Source of the DNA: Nemophila menziesii
Taxonomy: Eukaryota > Streptophyta > Magnoliopsida > Boraginales > Hydrophyllaceae
NCBI GenBank assembly: GCA_029959085.1
Contig: JARWIR010000016.1
Coordinates: forward strand, 7,423,441 to 7,487,440
Reading direction: 5' to 3'
DNA length: 64,000 bases
Shown: positions 45,932 to 56,830 of the stretch, piece after piece
Numbering within the stretch: position 1 is the first letter of the stretch
How the letters are laid out: each line of letters starts with the position of its first letter
Notes under the pieces: model-generated
Seen by the model: only the letters and a program-made list of their open reading frames with translations
What the model was told of the DNA's origin: nothing
The model's database searches: none
Made by a program: the position numbers and the translations under genes

Positions 45932-48900
45932 TACATCGATGAGACAGCTGATGTCTCCCTATTTGTTCTAAATATTATCCATTAGGATACATCACTTTAG
46001 GTGAATATTTGACTTATTTGATGGACTTTTATGCTTATTTCGTCATATTACACTTTTCCCCCTTAGAATTAGACTATTTGCATTTTTAGAGCTTTTGTGC
46101 GTTAATGTGTTTGTTTTTAGTATAAAGTTCTTAGGTTCATGAATTCCTAGGAGAAAAAATACAAGGAGGAGAAGTGAGAATTAAAGTCTTAGATCAAGTG
46201 GAGAAGCTAAAGGCAAGAAAAGAATTCCCGAAGAATTGACTAGAGAAGTTGCAAATCTGGAAGGTTGTTACTAATTGCTGTTTTTGGGATACTTAGGAGC
46301 GGATTCAGCCTTTGGGCCGTGAAATAGGTTTTATTCCTTATTGAGTTAGGAAATAATTTGTAACTAGAATGAGCCAATTTGGAGTTGATATACAAAGGTT
46401 ACAGCTGTTTTACTAAGGGTTGTATACCAGTTACGGGAATTAAAGAAGAAGATGGGCTTGGACTTTTTATAATTTGACTTAATACTCTTAACCCTAATAA
46501 GAGTAGTGTTCGTCAACTCGGTTTCACTAGAACCTCCCACTTAGACTACAAATTAATTAAGAGTGGTATAACTAATCCTTAATCAGCACTAGGATGCAGT
46601 GCATGGATGGGAATATAGTGCACTGAACCTTCTCTCGTTCACTCAATAGGATTTAACCCCATATGTATCTACCTCTCCAAGACCACTATATGGGTAAGCC
46701 TTTCTTTTGGGTAGAATCTCAAATTCCTTAGTCTAGTCTTGAATTTTCTAGTTTGAATCATTAGGTCTCAATTTTTCTTTGAAATTCATTATCTACTAAT
46801 TAATTTACTATACATAGGAAAATTTGTCCACCCCTAGGTGTAATTTGACATAGCAGATTCTCTTTCACTAGTACTGGCTTCTTACAAAAAACTAACATCT
46901 ATAGATTACATAGTCTCACAAAACGTATTAGGAGATTCCTTAATAAGAGATCACGTTACCATATTCTCACTTAGCATATGTATGAGAAAGTCTTCAGTGA
47001 TGAGAAGTGTAATTATGTTTGGTAAAAAACTAGACCCTGTTCTATGCCTTTATTCCTTATCGGTTCTATGTTAGGGATGATAATCTCAGAAGTAAGAGAG
47101 AGTGGATTAGAAATACATTATCAGTATCATGCTTATCAGTTTTAGTAGTTGGGTTATTACTAGCATATACTAACACCAAAAGAAGCATTATCATTTAACA
47201 TATACATATGCAACAAATAAAATCTATTGTGTTAATGTTGATTTGTTCAAAGTTGGGTAGGCCAACCATGGCCAGACACCCTAAATTTTTTAATTATTTT
47301 ATGTTGGGTAAAACCTTTCCATAATTCAAGGGTTATGGGCTAACCTGTTAGGCACATCACAAATTTGTAAGTCTTTTTCCACCCAAATATAGGCAACCCT
47401 GAATGTGTTAACATGACATTCATCCAAATTAAAAAATCTATTCATTCTTTTAGTTATACAATATTAATAGGCCGTGTAAGAGGTTCTAAGTTCATGTATG
47501 ATTCTATTAGTTTCATAAAACTTTATAAGATGGTGGAACCATGCTCTCTACCCTTAAGTCTCTTGACTTTTGATCAACTTGTTTTGTCTACTTCAACGTT
47601 ATATTTTAAAACAAAAATTTCCTTTTTATCTTTAGGAGGTAAATAAGAGGTGTACCTATAGTACACTTAACCTCTTTATTAACAGTAATTTTAAAAAAAA
47701 AATCAAATAAGTCATAAAACACTGGTTTCAATACTTTAGTCTCTAAGTGATCACGAGTTTAAATGTTCATTGGCATTGCTATTTTTGATATTTTGCAAAA
47801 TCATAATTATGACAACACTTTAATAATTATAATAATTACATGTTCTCAAAACCCGACATATAATAATATGATTAAACCTAAGAAACCTCACATATATCAA
47901 GATATTTTTTAAATATTTTGTTTTAGAAAAACCTTTCCTTTTGCAAGGACTCCACCTGTTACTGAGTTTCACATGTGGTCATTTTCCTCGTCAAACCACC
48001 TCCTTGAACTCACACAAATCTTACAAATGTAGCATAAGTGTATTGATTTTCTCGTATTTAAAATCAATTTCCAAATTGTATCGATCATTACCACATCAAT
48101 TTCCCCTTTTCTCCGGCTTAGTTCACGTGAATTCCAGATGCAACCATTATTTAATTATTTTTAAATTATTATAAAATAATAGAATAATCTGTAAAAGATG
48201 ACACAACAATTGACATATGAACTTTAACTTAACCGAAGTTGACAATGATATTTTAGTAGCGTGGATAAATCCACTACCTTAAAAACGATTTGTGATGCAG
48301 CTGGGGTGCTAAATTGTTTTCACCGGTCGTTTCTCAAGTTATAAGTACTCCTCCTATGTTTAAATTCACCCTTTAAACAAGAGTTGAAGTATTACTCGAA
48401 CTATTCAGAAAATATATTTCTACACAACAAAGATTATAAAGAGTAAAAAACCGGGAGAGCTTTTTTCCCCTCTTGGTTAGTGTGTTTCAAATGAAAGGAG
48501 ATATTTGATTTATTTAGTCACCAAAAACCTTCTCCATAAAAATATCCCGTTAAACATTTTGGGGTTACACACCATAAATGAGAGGTTATACTCTTTGAGG
48601 GTTATATATCATCATTTATTAGACTAAATCCGACAACTCTCAATTGTTTAGCTACAATTGGGAGTTAATCATCCACTTTATCTAAGATTTTCACACCTTA
48701 TTACAACTTTATTCCATAGCTTTCCACTCCCAATTTTAAAAACTTATGTTATAATTTTATTTTAGTAATTTTTTTATTTTAATTTAAGTTAATTAGTTTA
48801 ATTTTTTTTTATAGAATATCATTTTTTATATATCTTAAAAAATATATTAGAATTTTTTTTGATATAAAAATTATAATTCTAATTTTTTAAATCTTTATTA

Positions 48901-49040
48901 TTTTCAAAAAATATATTACTTGTTTTCTTTTAAGAATATTAAATTTTATTTTAAAATAATAAAATTATCTTATATAGATTTATTAAATTTTATTTTAGTT
49001 GTACAGGAGTAGCTTTTTTAAATTCTAAAAAGGAGTATAA
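45932..49040. other. Long AT-rich non-coding tract
   Basis: Near 45,951 the text TGATGTCTCCCTATTTGTT and a following ACATCACTTTAGG resemble the start of the young LTR (TGATGTCTCCTCATTTGTG), so a decayed LTR of that type may begin here; I could not find its other end. From about 47,200 to 49,040 I see no gene, no repeat and no family signature. Confidence 0.35.
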
Positions 49041-49086
49041 CGTATTCCAAGTTTTTTTTTTTTTTGTCAAACGAATTTACTCCAAG

Positions 49087-49275
49087 CTAAAAAAAAGAAA
49101 AAAAAATGTGGCTAAAGAAATTGCTAAAAAAAATAAATTGGATTTTTAAATTGGAATTCCTAATTTTAAAAGAGCTGCTGCTGTTGGAGTATGAATAGTA
49201 GTGTGTATTTGGAGTCCGCCGTAGAGAACTACACAACGTAAATGAGAGGTTACCTATTGCATGAAAACTCGCCAT
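49087..49275 (-). other. ORF with a transit-peptide-like N-terminus
   Basis: A 62-codon frame starting MASFHAIGNLSFTLCSSLRR, with no Asp or Glu in its first 60 residues and many Ser, Thr, Arg and Asn, as in plastid transit peptides. The second half becomes Phe-rich low complexity and stops. It could be the first exon of a decayed or cut nuclear gene, or chance. No further exon was found; a T-run and then a LINE follow on either side. Confidence 0.25.
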
Positions 49276-49774
49276 GAATATTATTTAAAGTAATACAACA
49301 CATTGGACTTTAAGATATCTGAGTAAAATAATACAAAATTTTTTTTAAGAATTATGTTACCTCGGTTTACTCCTTTGATGTCAAGATTGTATCTGCTGAT
49401 AATTGAAAGTTGCGAATGATCGTGCACACGCCTTCTTTTGTCTATATACACTGAATGATGGTAGGAGAGTGTTTGCAACAAATTTAAGAGCATAATTGTT
49501 TATTGAAAAAGGTCTACATATATTAGTTTAACATGTATGTAAATTTCCCAAAGCATATATGCGTGTGTACTTTACTGATCAGAGGTCTGATTTGTGATAA
49601 TCACCTACTTAAATTACGATATATGCTTCCTGGACCACAGGAAAAGACGATAAAAATTGTTTGATTTATGAGAACAAGTGGGGCGGCGGTTGAATTGAAT
49701 AATGATTCATCTTTTCTTCTGTGTATATAATATGAAGTATTCATATTATATATACATATTAAGTATAATTCAAG

Positions 49775-52312
49775 TTTTTTTTTTTTTTTTGAACGGGTTG
49801 TAAGCCAAACATATACAAACTGAAACTCAAAAAATAAATCCTAGCTCGTCAGCCAATGCCAAGTCTGTTGAAATGTTGATGCAGATTCCACTGTGTTACG
49901 TGATCTACAGTTGCCCTGTGTCTGACATTTTTTGCTAGCGTATCGGCTCTGACGTTAAATTTACGTGGAATATGTCTGAAGAAAACAGGACCCGCCTCTT
50001 CAGCTAACCGACGAATATGCTTGATCCACGGTCTGAGCGTCCACCTAGCTGTCGACACTTGCTGAATACCTTGAATGAGGTCAAGGTTATCCGAGAAAAC
50101 CGTAAACTCTTTGTTTGGCCATTGCCTCCCAATTTCTATAGCTGCAATGACCGCTTGTGCTTCTCCCTGATCGATACTATTACAGGTAGTTGTGCTTGAG
50201 TATTCCTTCCTGGATCCATCATCTTTATTAATATGTACAACTCCAATTCCTGTTGGGAGGTGTGCCTGTGTGAAGGAGGCATCACAAGTAAATGCATTGG
50301 GAGTATGAAAATCAAGAACGCTATCTCGTGTACTCAAGGGACTGGGTTGCGTAGGAAAAGCTTCATTACTCGAGAACCACCCATTACCAAAATGTTCCTG
50401 AATATTCTTGTTCGTAATTCGAATAATATCATCCGGCTCTAAGGCCATGTTGTGGTGTCGACTCTTCATTTTTGCCTTCCAGATGTTCCAAATCATGAGT
50501 AAGAGGTATGAAATGACCACCTCCTTGCGCCACCCTCCGGATATATAAAGTTGTATCATTTGTAAAAACCAGGTGCCAATATCCGTTTCAACCTCGGCTA
50601 CATGGACTTGTAAAGCCGATCCAGCCCATGTAAGCCTTGACGAACCACAAGTGAGAAGGAGGTGTTCCACCGTCTCTTTTTCTGCCCCACACCAAGAACA
50701 GGAAGCTTGAACGTCACACTTTCTGATCGCAAGGTTCCAACCAGTCGGAATCGCATTCGTACAGGCTTTCCACGCGAAGATCCTGACCTTTGTTGGAGCG
50801 TTCGATCCCCAAATTGTAGACCAAAGGGGACCTGCCAAGGGCACTCCGGAAGATTGGTGAGGAGCTTCAAAGAGGGCTCGGTCAGTGAGAATTTTGTATC
50901 CTGTCTTCGTTACGTATTCTCCATTATGCGCATAAGGCCAAACAAATGAATCGGGTGAGTCAGTCGAGAAAACTCTCTCCCTAAGGATGACAGGGATTAT
51001 AGGTGCCGGAAAGAGTTCATTGAGAATATCCGTGTCCCAGTTTGTTGAACCTGTTTTCCATAGTTCAAATTTTTTTTCTATCTTACATCCTTGCGGTCGT
51101 TCCAACTTCCACTGAGTATCAAGCCATTTATCATTCCAAATATTAATAGATTTCCCATTTCCAATCTGATATATACCATATTGTTTTAACATATCTCTAC
51201 CTTCAATTAAACTAGCCCATGACCATGTTCGAGATTGTCGTAATTTAACATCGTGAAAAGTAGTATTTGGAAAGTAAATACCTTTTAGTAGACGTGCTGC
51301 CAGTGACTGGGGATTGTGCATAATTCTCCAGGCTTGCGCAGCTAAGAGTGCTGTGTTCATACGTTTAAAATCTTTAAATCCCATTCCTCCTAGCAGCTTA
51401 CTGACAGCCAATTTTTCCCATGCTAACCAATGAATTCTCGTCTTTTCACCTGAGTTCCACCAAAAATTCGAAATAGCCGATATTAGTTTTTGACAAAACG
51501 TAACCGGGAAAGAAAAAATAGACATCGAGTAGGCGGGCAGAGCTTGGAGGACGGCTTTAATGAGAATTTCTTTGCCTCCATCCGAGAGAAGATGTGCTTT
51601 CCACCCCTCTGTATTATTGAAAAGATTCTCAGCTATCCATTGGAGAGTGTCGATCTTAGATTGCTTGTGACAGAGAGGTATGCCTAAGTATTTCCCCAGG
51701 TCATCTTTTTCTTGTATTGCTAACCTTGTGGTTATCGTCTTGCGTTGTTGTAACGTTGTATCCCTACTAAAGAAAATAGAGGATTTTTGATAATTTATGC
51801 GTTGCCCCGAAGCTTGGCAATATTTCAGTACACATTCTTCAAAATGTTCTACTTCATCACCCTCTAATGTTAGAAAGAAAAGCGAATCATCTGCAAATAA
51901 AAGGTGAGAAACAGAAGGGCAATTTCTAGTTATCTGGATACCTTTCATCATATTCTTCTGTACCTTTGTTTCGATAAGACTAATGAGTGATTCAGTCAAT
52001 AAAGAGAATAAAAAGGGGGATAATGGATCACCTTGTCTTAACCCCCGTTGAGAAGTAAATTTTTTTAATCTTTCGCCGTTAAGAGTCAGTTGAAATGTAA
52101 CCGATGACAAACAATTTGAGACCCAAGTAACCCATGTTTCATGAAATCCCAGAGCCCGAAGAACTTGTAAAAGAAATTCCCAACGTACCTGTCGTAAGCC
52201 TTGGCCATATCGAGCTTTATCGCTGCCATTGGTTTGGCCTTCTTTCGTTTCTTTCTCAGAAAGAAGGACAGCTCCTGGGCAATCAAAATATTATCTTGTA
52301 TTGCTCGCCCTT
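49775..52312 (-). mobile_element. LINE, 3' part (reverse transcriptase to RNase H), split by an LTR element
   Basis: Poly-A tail seen as a T-run at 49,775-49,790. The open frame 52110-49849 (753 codons) covers the second half of the reverse transcriptase (GLRQGDPLSPFLF, catalytic LLFADDSLFFL), the thumb, zf-RVT (CSWCGAEKETVEHLLLTCG) and RNase H (CDASF, GEAQAVIAAI, FSDNLDLIQGI, RADTLAKNVR). Positions 52,086-52,286 hold the preceding part (MAAIKLDMAKAYDR) in another frame, so one frameshift lies near 52,100-52,190. The rest of this LINE resumes at 60,825, after the LTR retrotransposon that cut it. Confidence 0.92.
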
Positions 52313-53812
52313 TGATGTCTCCTCATTTGTGATAGATTTATATTAGGATGAGACATCATTTTTAGTGATTTAGAAGTCATTATAGTCGATTTTCTTGAGA
52401 AATGCTACACTTTCCTATTTTGAATCTTGATTTAGTAAAATAATATTTTTAGAGCATATTGGGTTTAATTATTTATTTAGTGTGAAGCTTTAAAGATAAT
52501 TATGGAGATTAATTAGATTCCAAGTCAAAGACTACAAGATATGGAAAGAGATAGACATGGTAATTGGAGATAAGGAAATAAAAGCTAAAAACATGGAAAA
52601 GGAAAACCTGCCTTAATCCTGAATTTCTGCACCTACGACCACAAATCAGCTTATATCTCAAAAACGGTGAGGAATTTGGAGAAACGGTCAAGAGCAAAGT
52701 TGAAGAGCTTTCCGAGACGATCAATTTGGTATATTCACACGCGTCAAACGGATGAATATCGAAGCTGTTAGAGCCAAAAGAAGATCGGACCTGATTTCAT
52801 GTTTTTAGGGTTACGAATTTGAGTTGGGCTTGGAGTCCACCACTTACTTCTCCTTCAAGAAAACGAATTAGGGCTTCCAAGATACCTATAAATACACCCT
52901 CTTATCATTGTAAACATGTCCTTGCTCAGTTCTAAACATTAGCTTAAATTATAAACAATAGCTTAGTCCTTTACATTAATATTCATCCTTAGAATCAAGC
53001 TATTCATTCAAGAAGCAAGCTGACCTGTAGAGGAAGACAAGAAGAAGAAGATTGGAGACTGACAAACTCCTCTTCTACATCTCACCTTCTCTATATTTAG
53101 AGTAATTAGCTATAGATCTATTCTTAACCATATTTCTAAGCTTTTATTCTGTAAGTTTTACTTTTAATTGTTGGATTATTATTTTGTCTTTAAATACTAT
53201 TTGTTATTTTAATTGATTGAGCTTGGCGTATATTGTTATTATGTGTTTTGACTTATTGTTACACCTTAGATTTGGCCAATCTTAGGATTATTCTTAGTTA
53301 TTGACAACACCACATAATCGTCTAGTTTTGATCCTTTGCTTAACTAGATAGCCATCAAGGTTTGATTTAATCACCAATCATTACTTAGGAATCCCTAGTA
53401 GTGGAGAGGTTGCTCCTAAGCCTAGAAGGCTAGGTAGAATTTAGAATCCTGGTTAATATATAATGCTTAATCTGTGACAGGTTAGAATAACGATTTAGTA
53501 ATAGACTCATATTAGTAATCCTAATCTATTAGACTTACATTCATATTTATTTATCTGCATTCATATTTGTTTATTTCATTTCAGATATTTATTTCTAGTT
53601 TTTATATTTTATTCTAAAACATATAAATTCATCTACGATTGTTAAATATAAGTAGATCTAACGGATACAATCCCTGCGAACGAACTTGACTTATCATTAA
53701 AACTTGCAAACGATCTGTGATACTTGCAGTGAGTTCCGTGGTTCTCAAGGGTGTGTGCTCTTTATTATTATTCTTATTTATCTATTTATTTATCACACCT
53801 TTGCCCCTACCA
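52313..53812 (+). repeat. 5' LTR, 1500 bp
   Basis: Starts TGATGTCTCCTC and ends GCCCCTACCA. Same length as the 3' LTR and no mismatch noticed. TATA-like CTATAAATACACC near 52,888. Confidence 0.97.
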
Positions 53813-53818
53813 AGTTTT

Positions 53819-53836
53819 TGGCGCCGCTGCCGGGGA
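53819..53836 (+). promoter_or_regulatory. Primer binding site, tRNA-Asp type
   Basis: TGGCGCCGCTGCCGGGGA begins six bases after the LTR. It complements the 3' end of plant tRNA-Asp with what I believe is one mismatch (GCTGCC for GTTGCC). This primer is typical of Athila/Tat-like Gypsy elements. Confidence 0.85.
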
Positions 53837-53940
53837 TTTATCTTTAAGTTAAATCTATTTTGTGTTTATTTAGTGTAGAAGTTTTTATTTGTTTTCAGTT
53901 TTACGCTTTCTTTTTGTTTTAGTCTTTCTCAGGATTTTAG

Positions 53941-56166
53941 ATGGATAATCAACGGTTAGAGCTAGCTTTACCTAGTAAATTTCGAGTTCAACGCATTGGG
54001 ATTCGCGTCCCAACTATCCAAGCCGTTAGATTCAAGCCTGATCCTGATTTAATTAATCAATTCGCGAGCTATGGGAAATTTAATGGTGATACAAATCAAG
54101 ATCCGGTCAGATCTGTTCAAAAATTCATGCAATTTTGTGATGCCTACATTAATGAAGGTGTTACGCAAGAACAGATGTATTATTTAATGTTTCAATTTTT
54201 CTTGACCGGGAAAGCAAGCGATTGGTTAGATGATCAACCTCCCGAGCTTATTACAAATTGGGACAAGCTTCAAGAAAGATTCCTCGATAAATTTTATCCT
54301 ACAAGTATGCGAGTGAAGGAAATCTTGGAGCCTACAAATTTCTTACAAGAAGCCGGAGAGAGTGTTGGTGAAGCATGGACGAGATTTCAAAAGATGTTGG
54401 CAAGATGTCCACTACATGGATACACGCCACAATTACAATTATCCATGTTCTATAATGGACTCGATAGAGAGTCAAGGCTGAGAGCAGATAATATGGGTCG
54501 TGGAAATTTTGTCTCTATGGATCCAAAAGAAGCAAAAAGTGGTATGGAAACAATCATTGAGAACAACATGAGTTGGCCACAAGGAAAAACTCCTACCACT
54601 AACGAAGAAGAAGATGCGAGGATTTCAAGGTTGCAAGATCAAATACAACAACTCGCTATAACTGTTAAGGAAAGCATCCCAAAGCCAGCTCAACAGTTAT
54701 ACCTACAAGAGCAAGCCTATAAAAATCAAGCTGATCAACCACCGAGCTATACTGTGCATAATGTAAGTCAAGCTCAATCACGTCCTCAAGAAGAGATTAC
54801 TGAGTTAAAAGAGACTATTAGTCAATTCATCAACTTCTCGAAGGAAAATATGAGCAGACTTGAATCAAAGATCGATGCATCAGTAGTGCAAAACCTGCAA
54901 CAACAGAACCAAGATCTTAAACAACATAATCAACTTTTAGAGAAGAATGTGATGCAGCTCACTAAAATCATAGAACAGATGCAAAGTCAACTCCTACAAT
55001 TGACCCAAGATACAACTACTAACATGAAGAAGATCCAATACATTGACGACAAGGTTAAGACTATTAGTCTTCAAGCTCAAAAGATAAAAGAACACGGTGA
55101 GATAATCACCGAAGCAAACAAGTCAAACGTAAGTCGGATGAACTTGGATGAGATAATTGTTGAAGATTGGATTGAAGAAGTTAAACATGATAAGATTAAG
55201 AAGCCTAGAGTGGTTGATGAACTAAGAATTGAAGAGAGAAGTAGAGCAAGACAAACACCCATACATTGCCACTATCCCACGGAGCAACATCAGAAGTGTA
55301 TAGAGGCGTTAAAACAAGTAAAAATTAACGTCCCTTTACTCGAAGCTATGGAAGGAAGGAGAAACTATGATCGATTCTTTATGGAGGCACTCTCCAATAA
55401 GAAAAGATTCACAAGAGCCAAGTCTGTAGCAATCAACGAAGGGGTATCAGCACGAGTTCAACGAAGATTACCACCAAAGCGTAAAGATCCGGGAAGTTTC
55501 AATCTCCCAATCAAAATAGGTGGTATATTTCATGGAAAAGCCATGTGTGATTTAGGGGCAAGTGTGAATATCATGCCCAAAAGTGTATTCAAGAAGATTG
55601 GTATTAGAGAAGCGAAACCGACATCCGTAATCTTACAACTTGCGGATCAATCTACTGTTAAGCCGTGGGGAGTAATAGAGGATGTACTCGTTCAAGTAGG
55701 TAACCTTGTTATTCCAACGGACTTTATTATTCTTGACTACAAAGCAGACAAGAACGTCCCATTCATTCTTGGGCGTCCATTCCTAGCCACCAGCGATACT
55801 ATAGTGAATGTGAATGAAGGAACCGTGACCCTTAGTATTGGAGATAACGCTGAAACATTCTATGTTTCGGGAAAGAAGAGGAAAAAGAAGTCAAAAGAAC
55901 TATATCCAATCAGAGCAGTAACCAAGAAGCCAGAACCTGAAAGTCTCCAAGAAACCATAGAGAAAAAGATTGAGTTTGGGGTAGGAGACGAGGTGGCATG
56001 GAAACCTCCCAACCCCAAACAGAGCAGTTCTTGGAAGGGACCTTATGTTATCACGCAAATTATCTCAGAAGGAGTGGTCGAAATCAAGGCTATCAAAGGT
56101 TGCAAGCTCGATTTGGTAAGCGTTAATCATATCACTCACTGCTGGGGAGGCTATAAAAAGAAATAA
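53941..56166 (+). CDS. Gag-protease polyprotein with integrase-tail remnant, 741 aa
   Basis: Gag capsid domain at roughly residues 60-200 (FNGDTNQDPVRSVQKFMQF, ASDWLDDQPP, WDKLQERFLDKFYP). Residues 220-400 are polar and probably coiled-coil. No CCHC knuckle was found. The retroviral-type aspartic protease starts near residue 515: the catalytic triad is D537-L-G in CDLGASVNIMP, and ILGRPF is at 609-614. From about residue 680 the text GVGDEVAWKPP then WKGPYVITQII resembles the C-terminal end of Athila/Tat integrases. So an internal deletion seems to have joined protease to the integrase tail, removing reverse transcriptase, RNase H and the integrase core. The frame is intact and starts at the first ATG after the primer site. 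Confidence 0.9.
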   Translation: MDNQRLELALPSKFRVQRIGIRVPTIQAVRFKPDPDLINQFASYGKFNGDTNQDPVRSVQKFMQFCDAYINEGVTQEQMYYLMFQFFLTGKASDWLDDQPPELITNWDKLQERFLDKFYPTSMRVKEILEPTNFLQEAGESVGEAWTRFQKMLARCPLHGYTPQLQLSMFYNGLDRESRLRADNMGRGNFVSMDPKEAKSGMETIIENNMSWPQGKTPTTNEEEDARISRLQDQIQQLAITVKESIPKPAQQLYLQEQAYKNQADQPPSYTVHNVSQAQSRPQEEITELKETISQFINFSKENMSRLESKIDASVVQNLQQQNQDLKQHNQLLEKNVMQLTKIIEQMQSQLLQLTQDTTTNMKKIQYIDDKVKTISLQAQKIKEHGEIITEANKSNVSRMNLDEIIVEDWIEEVKHDKIKKPRVVDELRIEERSRARQTPIHCHYPTEQHQKCIEALKQVKINVPLLEAMEGRRNYDRFFMEALSNKKRFTRAKSVAINEGVSARVQRRLPPKRKDPGSFNLPIKIGGIFHGKAMCDLGASVNIMPKSVFKKIGIREAKPTSVILQLADQSTVKPWGVIEDVLVQVGNLVIPTDFIILDYKADKNVPFILGRPFLATSDTIVNVNEGTVTLSIGDNAETFYVSGKKRKKKSKELYPIRAVTKKPEPESLQETIEKKIEFGVGDEVAWKPPNPKQSSSWKGPYVITQIISEGVVEIKAIKGCKLDLVSVNHITHCWGGYKKK

Positions 56167-56469
56167 CCGAGGTAACTCGTCTAACTTTGAAAGACGTTAA
56201 ACAAAAGTGCCTTTTGGGAGACATCCCATATTAATTTTTATGTTTTTATGTTTTAGTTTTAGTTTAGTTTAGTTAATTTTAGTTGATATTGCATATTTGA
56301 GGAAGGTATTAGTGTTTTTGATGATTAGGTATTGGAGAAATCGAGTTAGGGAAGCGAGCAAAATTTTTTCGAACAGAGAAACTTCGGAAAGTCATATCTT
56401 TGCGCTCGGATGTCGGAATCAGGTGATTTTTGAGCCTAAACTGCATAACTTTTCGAGATCTAGCTGATG

Positions 56470-56830
56470 GGGAGGTTTTTGCCAGGTGCGGTACACCGGA
56501 CCTCAGCCGCGGTGCACCGCAAGGTAAAAACCCGTACCACGGGGAAGAGCTACGGGTTTTATCCAGAAACGAAAAAAAAAATATAGCTGATGGGTCCGGT
56601 ATACCAGACCCTATACCGCGCCATGCACCGCACAAACACGTGCTACGGGGTCCTACCACGGGTTTTTTGACGTAGGAGGCGCGGAGCACCCCCGCGGTGC
56701 ACCGGACCATGGTCCGCAGCTCAAAAACCCGTACCACGGGGTCCTACCACGGGTTTTATCCAGAAGCTAAAAAAAATTTTATCATCAGATGTTCCGGTAT
56801 ACCGGAGGATATGCCCGGTATACCACGCCA
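56470..56830 (+). repeat. GC-rich hairpin and palindrome cluster
   Basis: Inverted repeats AAAACCCGT...ACGGGTTTT at 56527-56560 and 56724-56757, and a weaker one near 56,637-56,670. Two perfect 14-bp palindromes: CGGACCATGGTCCG at 56703-56716 and TCCGGTATACCGGA at 56793-56806. The units share CCGTACCACGGGG and GGTGCACCG text, so they arose by tandem duplication. Confidence 0.85.

Noticed and set aside
45951..46900. Second solo LTR related to the young element
   Set aside because: The first 50 bases are suggestive, but no matching end or target duplication was found, so it is mentioned only as a possibility.
56309..56737. 142-codon minus-strand frame in the LTR element, considered as an env-like gene
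   Set aside because: It covers the GC-rich hairpin cluster, has an opposing open frame, and shows no signal peptide or membrane segment.
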